From positions 1,269,227 to 1,333,226 of the forward strand of contig NC_031472.1 in the NCBI RefSeq assembly GCF_000006565.2: a stretch of DNA of 64,000 nt. The letters are read 5' to 3'. The DNA is from Toxoplasma gondii ME49 (Eukaryota; Apicomplexa; Conoidasida; Eucoccidiorida; Sarcocystidae). The notes under the pieces are model-generated. The model did no database searches, was not told the DNA's origin, and saw nothing but the letters and a program-made list of their open reading frames with translations. The position numbers and the translations under genes were made by a program. The stretch's first letter is position 1; each line of letters opens with the position of its first letter. Positions 47,701 to 61,030 of the stretch are shown here, in pieces.

Positions 47701-50700
47701 TCTACTTCCGATGTCCGTCTCCATTTCCTCTTTGATCTCCTTTCTGCTTCTCCTTTCTGCTGCCGTCATCTATCCCCGTTCACTGCCTCTCTTTTCGCTT
47801 TCCTTTTTTGCGCTCGCCCTCGGCCTTTTCTCCCCATTTCTGTTTTGTGGGTCTGTGCCGCGGCTTGTGGCTCTGCGTGCGCTACGTCCTGCGTTTGCTC
47901 ACGTCTACGTTCACTCGCCGAAGCAGAACGACGTTGAGTTTCACGAGGCAGAAGTCTTCTGCGATCAACTGCATAATGCCCTGCGCCGAAGAAAGCCACA
48001 AGAAACGAGGCGGAGAGAGCAATGGTGAACTGGCCGCGATTGGAGTCGTAGCAAACGTTGCACAGAGGTGGAAATTAGAAGAACGTCGAATACCACACAA
48101 ACGGCGAGAGATAAATGTGAACCACAGAAAAGGCGCGGCAACTCTGAGAGTGTGTCTGACGGTCACCGATCCAGTCGACAGCCACGGCAAGGCGGTTCCT
48201 GCATACCGTATCCATAGTCACAATCAGGAATGTCAGAAGAGGCAAAAAGGCGGCCAAGCTCCTAGGAACGATACGCGGTGACAGACGGATCGCGAATAAG
48301 AAGAACGCATCACGACAGATGCGAGAGCAAAGAGAAGAAGAGGAAAAAACAAACGACTGGAAAAAAGAGTGAGCGACTGGAGAGCGCAAACTCGCCATTC
48401 GAGAGGGAGCGAATGGGAGGCTGTGGTGGCAGAAAGGAAAGAAGAGGAAATCCATAGGACCGAGAAATTCAGGTTACCTCCCAGACGCGATGAAAAGCGT
48501 TGACTCCAGTGATCGCTCGATAGCGCGACGGGTCCAAGCTGTCGAGACTGCGAAGAAAAAACGGAAGAGTCATGGGGAGAGAAGGGGAGAGAAACGAAAC
48601 AACGAATCAAGAAAGGCAAGTGTGCGCGTGGCATAACAGCACCCGAAGGATTTCACACTCGCAAAGGCAAAGTCTCACTAAAAAACGAGAAATTCGCACC
48701 CCTGTCGGTAGATGGAAAACGATGCGCTGCCGCGTACCCCGACACACAGGAAAATATCATACGAAGGTAAAACGCGACATACAGAGTCAGAAATAAATAT
48801 TTGTATCAAAAACAGATACAGAAGTTGATGCAAAGAAAAAGGATCGATGTATATACTTATACATACATGTATATGGGGAGAGTGAGACTTGGAGGGATAT
48901 CGCGATGTGAAAAAGTAAAGAGGTCAATCTCTTTGTGAGGATGGCTACAAAAATTTTGCATATATAGATTAGTAGATACTGAGATAAACTTGAAGGTACA
49001 TTTCCTGGTCTGTGGATAAGTACATAGGATACTTGGTATTTGAATGTGAAACCGTAAGTGCAGCAGACTTGTCTCCAGAGAGGAGAGTCCAATACGCGGA
49101 GACAGAGTCGTCACGCGCATACGAACGTGTCAACGCTAGCAGACATTTTCAGTCAGCGGCAAATGAAATGCTTAAACAAATAGGCAGAGATGCAGGCAAA
49201 GAATCCGTCTGAACACACACTCGACTGCAGCAGCAAATGCCGGCATCTATGCATAGACGCGTTAATCCGAATATTGAAAAACAAGTACGCATATGTATGA
49301 GTATATGCATGAGAAACTGAAATGCATGTTATTTACAAGGAGGTCCATCTGAGTTGCTTCAGGTACTTTGCAAAACGAAGAGAAAATTTTATTTCTCTAC
49401 TTGTTTATGTCCCCTTCGGGTCTCAGACTTCTTTCTTGTCTGAAAAATACAATTCTTACTTCCTTTCTTCTCCACAACTGCCCACCACAGCTACACCTTA
49501 CTTATCCCCGGACCCTCAGGATTTCTCTTTCCGTTTCCTTCTCTCTCTCTCTGCGTGCTCGCTTCCCGCATGCGCTGTGTGGTCTAGGCGACGCCGCCCT
49601 GTCTCTCACTGCTTCACAGGCCCAGCTCGTTTTCTTACCTGACGTTGACTGCATTTACTCTCGCCAGCTTGAATTCTGGAAGCCACCGCAGAAGGCGAAC
49701 GCCGTTCGTGGTGACGGCGAAGGTCTCTAGGTTCGGCAGCGCTCCGACGCGAGTCAGCAGAGCAGAGAAGTCTTTCCGAATGGTCGGCTGAAAAGCCAGC
49801 AATGTTGCACGAGCAGAAAAGTGGATGCAAGCAGAGAGAGAGCTCGAGAAACTCGAGGAATCGCGTCACAGACGAAAGAGGGAGAACCGGAAACACACCG
49901 GCAACTCAGTCGTCTTTGCTGAAAAAGAAGATTCACCTAACCCTTCGCGAATTTCGAGGTCTGCTCAAGATTTCGAGTTTCGTCCATCCCCTGAATTCTT
50001 CAACGATCCCTTTTTCGCAGAGGTTTACAAAGGAATTCGGTAGATCTCTGAATGTGTTGGAGCTCGCCTCTCCCCACGCATGTCGGCTCGGACTGAAGAT
50101 CGAGAGCCTCTTCGGAAATGCACCTCTGGAAACGAATCTTAAAACGGTTTCTCCCTCTTGTCAGCTGAACAGCATGTTGAGGCACCAAGCGAACGGACCA
50201 AACTCCCGAGAAGGCGGACTTCTTGCTTTGTGGGGCTACGAGGCCAATTGATCGGACACACACGACGCGACTCTGTGTTTGTTATAGATTGTGCTGCCAT
50301 GCATACGATGAATTTTCGTCGTTCTACACTCCCTTTTCTTACATTTAAAAACAGACGTGGCGACCCGGAAAGTACAGATACCGCGACTATTCCTTGAAGG
50401 CCTGTTTCCCGAACTCTCGACTGAGTCCAGGCATTTAGAGGCTCCAGGGGGTAGCAAAGGTTGCATCCTCAAGCGAGACAATGTCGAAGAACAACGCTGT
50501 CTGCCATCGGAAAGTAAAGTCGAAGAATTCACTCGAGACAGAGAGTCTCTGAAGATCTTTCCTTACCTCCCCGCCGGTCAGACGAATCTTCCTTCCACCA
50601 CACTCCAGGAAGACCGACGCCACACGAATGATCTGAGCAGAAAAAAAGTGGACAAACCAAGTGGAAGCAGGTGGTCGAAGCGTCTGCATTTTCGTAAGGA

Positions 50701-52574
50701 GAGGCGCGTAGAGAGCCGCTTATGTAATTGTGAATTCCAGTCTAAAGGTCCTTGCCTAGTCACTTGTGTGGAGGGAAATCGGAGCACCTGAACATGTCGA
50801 GGCATTTGGCCAGAAAGAAGTGCATAACCGTGTGACAAATTCATCTGCGAATGCTGCGGGACTCTCTGAATGTGAAAATCCATGTGTACACTTGAACGAG
50901 GCCTGGACTAACAAAGGCGGAAAACGAAAGGAGACACGATCTGCCTGCGATTGAGCAGAGATGCACTGCTTTTTGAACAGGGTGACATGTGGTGATCGAG
51001 CGACCATTTCTGTCTGCTGTGTGTCAGGGGAAAAAAGAAAAGAGACCGTCGAAAGAGTGATGAGAGTGTGTTGTGTGCGTTTGTCTTCGCGGGTCCATTA
51101 AATGCATGCTCTGGGTGTCGAAATTCTTCTTCCTTGCCTCGTCGGTGGAGAGAACGGCATTCGACCTCTCTACAGAATCGACAGAAAGCGACTTCGCGTT
51201 TCCAGAATGCTGCCCCCGACTTCCGCAAGGTGAACAGTACTGAAGCAAATGTACAGGGAAGGGAGAAAGCGATAACGCGTGGACAACTTCTGTTGATAAA
51301 AAACAGAAAAAGGGAACGCAGCACAGACCAGGCAGAGAAAGAAGCGAAGGAGACAGCGCGTGAGGAAAGAGCGCATACGCCGAGCACGCAGAGATCAGAG
51401 ATCAAAAGGGCACAAGTCGCGAGAGTGAGCAAGCGAAATAAACGGCGCAAAATATACAAATGGCGGGGGAAGCACGGAAGACAAGCGACGGCGGGAAAGA
51501 CGAAAAGCGAAAGGAGCCAAAGAGAACAGGAAGGAGAGGCGATATGGAGGCAGGGGACAGAAGGCAAAGGATAAAAAGTAAACAGAAAGCAAGGAGCAGG
51601 AAGGAGAGGAAACGAAACAAAAGAGGCAAAACTGCTTCGGGAGAAAAGATGCGTGGATCGGGGTGAGTGTGACGAGGTGCTGAATTCTAACAGACCTAGA
51701 GACCACGGGCAGAACGGCTGAAACATCAACGAGGGAGAAATACCTGGATACTTTTGAGGTGAACGCAACAAGTCATCGCCCACAGAGACGCGATCAGGAT
51801 GCGCATGGAAAAAAGAGACAAATTCGCGGAGAGGACAAGAACTCAAATGCAAAGACATACCACACAGTTCATGTTGCACTTCTCCGTTAGAGAAATTCGC
51901 AGATACGTGTGGTGTCGTCCAAAAGTATCTGTTAAGGGAGACAGCAACGCTGGCGGATTGACAAGCAGTTCCCCATCTTTTCGATTTCTGCCTTCTACAC
52001 TCAAGGCTTCACTAAGTTCCCCACAGCCGTTCAGCGGCCTCTGAGGGCCTTGCTGTCTCCCCTGAGAGGCGAAGAATGAAGGAAGAGAACGAGGAAGACG
52101 CAGGGGCGAAGGCGAGGCACTGGCGCCATGACAGCAGGACGAAGATGAGGGAGACGAAGAAGGACAAGAAGGACAAACAGGAGAAGAAGAGGAAGCTGGG
52201 GAGGAAGAGGGCCGACTGGAAGTGTCTGGACAAGCGAAGTGAAGATTTGCAGGAGGTGGAAAACGGGGAAACAGGCGCCAAGGTGGCACACGCACAATCG
52301 CAGGCAAATGAGTAGAGAACTTGGCGAAAGAAAACGGAAATGGGGAAGACAAAGAAGACGAAAAAGAAGAACGTTGATTCAAGCGACCTGCAGAAGACGC
52401 GAGTGATGCAAAGGACGAACACGAAGAGAACCGAGAGAGAAGGCACTGCGGCCGAGAAACGGCTGGTCGAGAGAAGACGAAGGAAGACATGTCGATCTGC
52501 GCTACGAAGGAAGAAAAAGAGAAAAACGAAATTCCAGCCGTGTCTGAAGTTTCTTTCCAGAATCCGGGAACCAT
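44324..52574 (-). CDS. MOCS1A: MoaA/MOCS1A-like GTP 3',8-cyclase (radical SAM, molybdenum cofactor)
   Basis: First enzyme of molybdenum cofactor synthesis; with MoaC it converts GTP to cyclic pyranopterin phosphate. Exons: 52574-51861, 51239-51138, 50632-50567, 49787-49639, 48547-48478, 47980-47903, 47222-47141, 46242-45867, 45139-44943, 44385-44324; all in phase, about 631 residues. The radical-SAM cluster is C233-x3-C237-x2-C240, rebuilt by splicing KCNMNCV to [41 protein letters not shown] and [14 protein letters not shown] follow. The second cluster is C539-x2-C542-x13-C556 ([19 protein letters not shown]). The protein ends RPMIRIGG, with the family's terminal Gly-Gly. The N-terminus is Ser/Arg-rich and may be mitochondrial targeting (inference). 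The first ATG in frame was chosen; 52490 is an alternative. Intron 51137-50633 starts GCAAGG. Confidence 0.93.
44582..44634. repeat. (TA)n microsatellite in MoaA intron
   Basis: Pure TA run of about 50 bp in the last MoaA intron (44942-44386). Confidence 0.95.
44735..44765. repeat. (TA)n microsatellite in MoaA intron
   Basis: Second TA run in the same last intron. Confidence 0.95.
45376..45404. repeat. (TA)n microsatellite in MoaA intron
   Basis: TA run in the intron 45866-45140. Confidence 0.9.
45517..45641. repeat. 63-bp tandem duplication in MoaA intron
   Basis: Two adjacent copies start at 45517 and 45580 (TTATGGCTACGTCTCTGCAT at each start) and differ at very few positions. A degenerate relative with TCTACGTCCCTCTACTTACA lies just upstream near 45411-45475, suggesting stepwise expansion. 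Confidence 0.95.
50633..51137 (-). other. Apparent GC-AG intron in MoaA
   Basis: The exon ends LSTDE with the bases GAG, followed by GCAAGG. The next exon starts IIRVASVF after TCTGCTCAG. The joined LSTDE-IIR matches the MoaA consensus around that position and keeps phase 0. No GT donor lies within the next roughly 60 bases of the frame. AG|GCAAG fits the known GC-AG intron consensus. Confidence 0.7.
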
Positions 52575-55500
52575 GTTCCGAGGCGCAAGTCGCAGCTGTC
52601 TCGTTTGCGGCGACGCCGGAATCTGGTTTTTTGCAGAGTGTCGACGAAAGAGAGTTTCACAAGTGGAAAGAACGGAAGTGTGGTGTGCAACCGCGGCACC
52701 ATGCGAGACGATCTGAACTCTCGAACTGCGACTAGCAATTTCGTAAAGTTTCTTGACATTCAGAAGAGTCTTTTTCGTCGGACTGGAAACCGCTGGACGA
52801 ACAACTAATCGAGAGAACGCGGGTACGATACGGACAGACTCCAGTTGTGAGATGCACACAAGAGGTGCCGAAAGAAGTGGAGACGGAAACGCAGCGAGGA
52901 GAAGGCACCGAACTCGAAGATCAGAGGTCACGAACGACCTCGCATTTTTTGGAGAGAAACACCTCGCGTCGAAGCCAATGCAGAAATGGGAACGGAACGG
53001 AAAAAGGGGAGGATGGACTCACGCTCGGGGATTAGTCTTTCCGGTTTCTCGCGGTGCGTTGTCTCTGTGTTTGTGTCCACTGTCTACCTTTCCTCTTCTG
53101 TCTCTCATTCGAAAGAGCGGCCTGGCCTCTGTGTCGCCTCCTGCCCCCCACGACCGCCGTAAACAACACATCGAGCTGACGGAACGTCAAGACGAAAACT
53201 TTTCTGCCAGCTGAAAGTGCCTCGAGTTTTCAAAGGACGCAGGCACCACGGCAGACCGGGGCCTTTGAATCTCAGAAGAGATGTTTGCGGATTTTTGAAA
53301 GATGCCTCGACAATACCGGGAAGATGTCTCTGATGGGATCTCAGACAAGAAGAGTATTTTCAGGCGCCAAGCCAAGAGCTTTAAAAACAGAGAATCAGAG
53401 TTTTCCCGACTCAAAGAGGACACTGCAGTCTGTCGCGTATATTTGTGATACTTGCTGGTGTAGGTCGTGCTATTCCTCTGCCCAAGAGGCAATCTCTAGC
53501 GCGTCTTGGTCAAGAAGAGCGGCATTCTGTGTCCTTTATTGCTCCTGAACTTCGCAGCTGCTGCACTGTCTTTTCGAGACCGGGGAAGTACAACGCAGAG
53601 ACGCCTCTTCAGTGCAAGAGAAAGCTTTTGCTGCCGAGGTCTGTCCTCTGTGTGTCTGAAGACCCGTTTTGATACCTTTCCTTCACGACTCTTCACAAGC
53701 GTTGTCTGGGGAATGCAGCGGAAGACTTCTGGAAGCAAAGAAGCCCTCTGCAGAAACTGTCCGTTGTGCGTCCGCAGTAGAAGCGATAGAAACAACGAAA
53801 CGACACGTAGTCGTCGACATTTTCGCTGTAGTGGACGCCGACTGCTGCTCTACTGCAGAGAATTGACGGCGCTGACAAATTCAGTGCATGTGAACTTGTG
53901 GTGATCCTTGGTTCGTCAATACTTTTCTGCTCGGGAGAGTGAAGTGGACTGCCCACGTGAAAAGGGCGGTGTTCCGAGTTCGCGAAGAACTGCCACTGAA
54001 AACAGAGTGTCTCGGGCGCCCGAGTGTCGGCTGTGGAGGTGTGACTCGCTTTCAAAGCGGAAGTTCCAGATTTCTGCGCAAACGTCTAGCTTCTGTCCGT
54101 GGACGCGGAGGGGATCTCGAGTTACCTCTTGCCATAGCTGGAAATCGGAATCTCACGTTCGAAATGTGTCTCAGGGTGAGTGTCAAGACTCGGCAGGTCT
54201 CCTAGGGACCCCTCACAATTATTGTTTCGAAAAATGTCACCTGGAGACCGACGCCCTTGACAGCTAGACGGCACAACTGTCCACGGCAGGCTTCTACCTT
54301 GGCTTTTTTTCCACGGAGTCCGAGCAGAGACTTTCACAATTGCGGGCCGTGTTGAACGTACCGTGTCTGACTACAATTGTTCCACTGGTGGCAGCAGGAA
54401 CTGCTTTTCGTTGCGACCGCAAGTCTCGCGGACTCTCCTCAGTGCTTGTACTGAGAGAAACACACGGAGAATACGGCGAGAACGCAGCTTCTGCGCCGCG
54501 CCCCTTAGTTAAACTCGCGACAACATGAAGGCTTACATATAGACTCTACGCGTGAGACGTTGTTTAGTGATCTCCTCTTGGTCACAAGTGAGAGATGAGG
54601 ACATACGGACTGGAGTCCGAACACCCCGTGTGAAACAAGCAACAGACTTGAGACTCTGTCGAGCCTGGAACCGATGATGACACTGAAACGTGGATCTTCT
54701 TTGTTCGCGTTGAAGACGAAAGTCCTTCGACTTGCCTGCTCGCAAGCCTTTGTTCCCTGTTTTCTGCGAGTTACGAAAGGCTCTTTCCAGGACCAACGCA
54801 GGAAAACTGAAAGAGCTTCGTTGTTTTCTGCCGTTTTCCCTCTCCCGGAAATGCACCCGTCTCCCTGCCGCACGCACTCGCGAATCGAGGGAGAATTCTG
54901 ACGCAACAAACGTTTGCCAAGGATCTCCGAGGAAAACGGATCGCCTCGCTGAGCCTCATTCCTTGATTTTACCCATTTTCTTTGTGATATGTTTCCTCCT
55001 CCTCTCCATTTCTGCTTGCGTTTCCGCGGCTTGCCCTTCGAGTCTGAGGAAGAGGATTTCCGGAAGAACTGCTGCGTGGAGTCTGCTATCGATCGCGACA
55101 CTAACACAAAAGCAGACGGCGAATTCGCTTCCGTTCCTCATGCGTTATCGTCACTTCTGGAATGACGAACTAGCAGTGCAGATGATCTTGCAGGCTGGCC
55201 GCCGTTCCAGGAACCCAAAGAGCTCCTGCGCCTCTTCGTCACACTCCTGCAAGCATGAGACCTCCCAGTGACAGAAAGATTGGAGCTTCGCATCTGGAGA
55301 CGTCTCGGTTTCTCTGTGACTCGGAATGATTGTCTCAAGTGGACGAACATCCGCTTGCAGTGTCTCTCCCCGTTGGTTAGCGAGACCGCTGAGCAACGGA
55401 CGCAGGACGAGAGCGAAGGGAGTGAAAGAGACCTTCTAAATGCGGGTGCTGAAGTCCCTCCTTCAGAAAGCGAGAAAAATACTTTCAACTCTCGCGCTGA

Positions 55501-56367
55501 AAAAACTCTTGTTGAGCAGGGGGAAGCCGAACGCCGGGCGTTGTAAAGCCGAACGCTGCGGAGGACGCGAAATTGGCATGCACTGGCGACCCCCCAAAAG
55601 TCGCGTTCCAGGCAAGCGAGTGTTTCCTTGTCTTGTCCTCTTGCGTCTGGCTGGTCGTCTTTCTTCTCTAACTTTCGGGGATTCAGCTTCACTCTTTCTT
55701 CAAGGATTTGCTTCGCGGAGAATTGCACAGAGAAAATTCGCCTCCCCTCACGAATCCCGGCTCCGTCATTGTTTGCGTTTCTCGCAGTTTCCTCGTTCTT
55801 CTCGCAAATTTCGCCCCTCCCGTCCGGTCGTTCTTCCCAATTTTCGACTCGCTCACTTTCTTGTTTTCCTTTTCCTTCTCCTCGTGTCTCTTTCCTCGTT
55901 GTCCTTTTCTCGCGTTCGTTTCTTCTCTTCGTCTTGCCGTTCGTCCGCTCTTTCCTGCGATGCAGCACCATTGCTCTGCGCCTCTTCCAGCTGGTCACTC
56001 GCTCGTCCTCATTGCACCCAAGCTCTCAGAAACACAATTTTCTCTTATGCACTCCGTCCTCGACGTCGTCTTCTCTCCCTCTGATGGACAGCTTCTCTCG
56101 ATCCTCGTGACTGGCCGCTTCATTGCATGCCGCAGCATTTGTCTTCCAACGTCTAGCTGGAAGGACAGGCGACAAAGAGATATAGGAACAGAAAACAAGA
56201 GGAAGAGGAGAAGAGACAAAGAAAACGACGTACAGAGAGAGAGGAGGAGAAAGAGCTAAAGAGAGGGAGACAAAGGTGGAGAGATGTAGTTTACACATAG
56301 AGAGAGCAGGAGAAGGAGAGATCGAAGACAGGAGAACGTCCAGCTCGTGAAGACTGTGCTTTCAAAG
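52575..56367. other. Divergent intergenic region, no gene recognised
   Basis: About 3.8 kb between the MoaA start (minus) and the PH-protein start (plus), so it should hold both promoters. The frames 53506-53904 (+), 54505-55107 (-), 55138-55998 (-) and 55440-56084 (+) overlap one another and show no motif or splice pattern I could support. Confidence 0.5.
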
Positions 56368-56827
56368 ATGATTTCCAGTCGAGGGAAGAGGGGGAATTTG
56401 GAGGACGAGATCCTCTTTCGAGAGGCAGCCGAGTTCGTCTCCTCTGGCGCCGCTTATGGCTGGGACGAGGAAGGCCAAGAGTGGAGAAAGCTCTACGGTA
56501 ATTGTTGTTTACCTGTCTTTCCCTCTTTTTACATTTCCTTCTTCCTCTTTCTCCACGGTTCCCTCTCTGTCTCCCGTACATCCTTGCATCTCTCTCTTCA
56601 TCCGCATCTTGTTCCTCTCTTCCTGCATGTTTTCCCTCGTTCCAAGCGTCCGTCCACCTCGCTGTTTTCCTTTGTTCCACTGCCTATGCTTGTTGCCTTC
56701 TTTCGTCTCTGTGTGCATCGTTTCTCTCTGTCGGTTCAGTCTCAACTTCCATCATCCTTCGAAGCAACATTCTACACGACCTCGACGTCCTCTACTCTTT
56801 GCCCTTCTCTCTCTTCTCTCTCTAAAC

Positions 56828-56862
<35 letters not shown>

Positions 56863-58624
56863 CATATGTACAGAGCGTGAGAGCAGGGGAGAGCCGCGCG
56901 GATACCGTCACACGGCGTTGTGCGTTCTCAGCTCAGGAGCCGTTGGGAGCATTCGATTTTTTCCTGCAATTCCAAAGATCGTTGCAGTAGTTCTTATCGA
57001 GCATTTATTTGATCTTTTAAGAATCCCTTCAACGCAAACGTCACAGTCAACAATTCTTCGTGCCTCTCGCGCCGTCTGTTCTTTCGCCTTTCACGTCATT
57101 CTTGTTCTCGATTATTCTGAGGACTCTTCTCTTTTCCGTGCTTTGTATGTCCGCGTTTTTCTTTTTTATTTGTTCCAGTTATTCGTTTTCCCCATTCTGT
57201 CGCTTCTTCTGTTTTCCAGGCCTCTTTAAAGTCGCTGCATGCGGCCCGTGCACAGCGAAGGAGCTCCCTCCGGACCTGGGAGGCCTCGACGGCTGGAAGT
57301 GGGTGAGTCTGAGGAAACGCATTTCGTCTCCTTTGTGTTCTCTCGTCTCTCCATGCCTCGTTATCTTTTCTTGCTCCTCTCTTTCCCTGCGTTCTCCTGG
57401 TCTGCCCTTCTTCCCCCCTTTCTTTCGGATTCGATGTTGGCTCTTCTTCACTTCTTGTGCTGCCGCGTTTTCTCTCGCTCTCGTATTGTCGCGACCATTT
57501 CTCTCTTCCGCGACTTCCGGATGCCTCGTCTTCTGTCTTTTCTCCCTTCGTCTTCTTCCCCACTAGCTCTCCAGACTGCCCCCGTCCTCTTCCTCTCTGA
57601 CATCCCCGTTTCTTCCTCTGTCTTCTTCTTCTCTCGGTTCTTCTCTGCATCTTCTCTGCATCTTCTCTGCATCTGCTTGTACGCTCCTCTGTCTCTTCTC
57701 GTCTGTCCTTGTACACGGCGTTTTCGTTTTACCTTCTCTCTTTTTCAGGAGACGTGGATGCAGGCGTCTGCTCTCCATCAGTCCGCCTCGACCGCGTCCG
57801 AGCATTTTCTTTTTCTTCTCGCGGCTCTGCGGCCCGACTGGCAAGAAGAAAAGAAGAAGGTCGACTCGACGCGAGGACGTCGCATGTCGCCTGCTTCTTC
57901 GTCCAACGCATCTTCGGGAGTCGCCTCGCTTGCCGCGTCCGCGGTCTGTGCAGCCTGTGACGCCGGCGAAGGCTCGACAGACGCTGAGGGCAGAAGCGCT
58001 CGAGAGACCATTCCGCATTCAGGCGAAGGAGCTTCGACGGAGGACGCGAACTCCCTGGAAATCGGTCCGAGAAACGAGAGAGAAACGACGCGCAGAGAGC
58101 AGAGGGCGGACGCAAAAGAGACGAGAGTGGACGACCAGGAGAGACTTCGCGCAGAGCCGTCGAGCGACCGGAGGCGTCGAACCGAAGACCAGCGCCGCTT
58201 CAGAAATGCCTTCAACGCTTCTTCCTCGACGCTGCCAGGCACACGAGGGTCGTCTGCTCTGAACTCTTCTTCTCCGTCTCCTCTCAGCCTCACGCCCTCG
58301 CCGGCTCTCGGCTCTGGCTGTCCTGAGTCTCCTCTCGCGGCCGGCGACTCGTCTGTCGTGCGGCCGAGAGAAGCCTGCGCCGCTGCGCCGCGACGAGAGC
58401 AGCTGACAGGCAACGACGGCCGCGAAAAATCTGCGAAAAAGCCGGAGGACGCCGGCGGTGGAGATTCGCGCCTTGACGAAGCAGGAAGCAACAAAGAACT
58501 CGCAAAAGCCAGTTCTTCGTTCTTCACCCACCTTGGTTGCAGTCCACAGACACATCCGGAAAGCAGGCCTTCAGTGATTCCAATTCCGATGCCTCAACGC
58601 GATTCCTCTCTTGTCTCTCCCTCC

Positions 58625-58655
<31 letters not shown>

Positions 58656-60998
58656 TCTCTTCTTCTTCCTTCCCTCCTTATCCCTCTTCTTCGTCTTCTT
58701 CCTCTGCGTCTTCTTGGCAAGGCGTCAGGAGTTCCGCGTCTTCTGATGAGTCTTCGCCGCGAGTGGAGACGGTGAGAGTGTCTGTCCCTGCGTCGACGGT
58801 TCTCCGCGAGAACTCTGAGGAGAGCGACGCGTCGGCTTCGTCTCCGGAGGCGCTGGAGTTGGGGGATGAAGGCGCAGTTCAGAGAGTCGAGACTTGCTCG
58901 CGGGTATTGGGGTACCAGTTTTACAGAAGTCCTTCGGGTGTGTCGACGCCTACCAGGAAGGACGGCGAGAGGACTTCGGACAGGTCAGAGTCTCCGCTCT
59001 CACGGCCGATCGCGGCTTCGCCTGACAGCGAGACAGGTCTGCCTGTGACCTTGAGACAAGCAGGAGACGCAGGGAGAACTGCGGCCGAAATCTCCCGCTC
59101 GACGCATGCCCCGAGAGGCGCATCGATGCAGCACTCTCGACGCTCCGCTTCGTTCGCTGCTCCCGTCGTCAGCGCAGAAACGGTGCACCGCGTCGCGTCT
59201 CGCGGAGACAAAGAGAGGACTGGAGAAAGAACAGAGAGAGGAGAGAGAAGAGGAGAGGGAAGAGGAGAGAGAAGAGGAGAGGGAAGAGGAGAGAGAAGAG
59301 GAGAGAGAAGAGGAGGCGGCGAGAGAGTGAGGAAGAATGTGGATCTGCGAGAGCGGTTCGGTGCACTGCCTGCTCTCCCCGCGTCGTTCCCACTGACTTC
59401 GCGTCTCGCGGCTCGGAAGAGCGGATCGATTTGGAAGCACAGCGTCGGATCGCTCTACCATCAGTGGACCCAGCGGTGGCTGGTCCTTGACGGTTTCCTT
59501 CTCAAATGCTACAGCGACTGCAACAGCGTGAAGCCGAAGACCTCCGTCTCCCTCCAACACGCTATAGTCGAAGGTGAAAAACTCACAAAAAAAGCAAAAA
59601 AGCGAAAGGCGAAGAAAAAAAGAGGGGAGAAGGAGAAAAGGAAAAGAGGAAGCGGAGCGGGAGAATAAGGCGAGAAAAACAGAGGGGAGAAGGAGAAAAG
59701 CAAAAGAGGAAGCGGAGAGGGAGAATAAGGCGAGAAAAAGAAGGGAGAAGGAGAAAAGGAGAAGAGGAAGCGGAGCGGGAGAATAAGGCGAGACAAACAG
59801 AGGGGAGAAGGAGAAAAGGAAAAGAGAAAGAGAGAGGAATATGCGGTGAAGAACAAAAGATTGTTTTTGGAAAACAGTAGACGACGGGTGTCTTTGGCTG
59901 TGATGACATCTTCGTTGGACAGGGTTGTTCGACAAGTGCGTCTGTGTGTTTAGGCAGTTCCTGTTTTTTTTTATTTTTTTTGCTTGCATTTTTGATTGTA
60001 TTGTATTGAAAATGAGAAGAGGAAACCAGCAGACATCTACAGTTTGTTTTTGCTTCTCTCCACTGCGCTCGACAAGTGACAAAGGCCGGTTCTTCTTCCT
60101 CTTCTCTTCGTATTCCTTTGCTTCCTGTCGCTCTCGCGCTCTCGCGCTCTCGTACTGCTCCATTGTTTCTCTTCTCTCTCATCCGTTCTTATCTCTCCGC
60201 GCTCTCTCTCTCACCCGCTCTCGTCCTGCTGGTCTTCAGCGCGGTGCAGCATGCCTGCGTCTGTTTTTTGCGACTTTTTTCGCTTCTCTCGCTGCAGGCC
60301 TCTTCGCCCCTGACGACAACGCAGACCTCAGCGGCCTGGACATCTGGAGTTTCACGGTTCGCTGGCAAACGCAGAGTGCAGAGGCATGGGGAATGCGGTC
60401 CGACTCTGCCGTTCCTTCTGCGTCGAGCGCCGAACTGAAAGCCGCGCCCTCGTGGACTTCGCTGCCTTCTGCGACGTCGGTCGGCGAGAAGGAAAACGTT
60501 CCTCCCTTCGATGAGAAAGAGTGGAACGTTCTCCACCTCGGCCTAACTGCTGAAGACGAAGCGTTGAGCTGGTGAAGCTGCGTACACACGAGAGAGAGAG
60601 AGAGACCAAGAGCATGGCCTGCAGAGAAAAAGTTCCACAGAAAGAAGGGATGAGGGAGGAACCACCGGAGCACGGAGGTCACCTCTGCTCGCTGAGTGCA
60701 GTCAAGGCACCCGGCAGAATGCCCTCTCGATGTGTGAAGGCTTCTTTTCCTTTTCTCGTCAAAAAGACAAATTGTTACACACTCACCGACTTGTGCTTTG
60801 CGACTCCACCCTCGTTTACATATATATATATATATATATAGATAGATAGATATAAACGTATGTACATAGGTATACATCTCTGTAAACGAGTCTATACATA
60901 CTTGTATACGGACATATGTCTAGGGACAGGCACATCTGTCTACATACATACATGCATACATATATGTACATACATACATACATATACGTATACATACA

Positions 60999-61030
<32 letters not shown>

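Noticed and set aside
55138..56084. Overlapping frames of 286 (-) and 214 (+) residues before the PH gene
   Set aside because: They are antisense to each other, both low complexity (Arg/Glu versus Ser/Leu/Arg), and neither has a domain.
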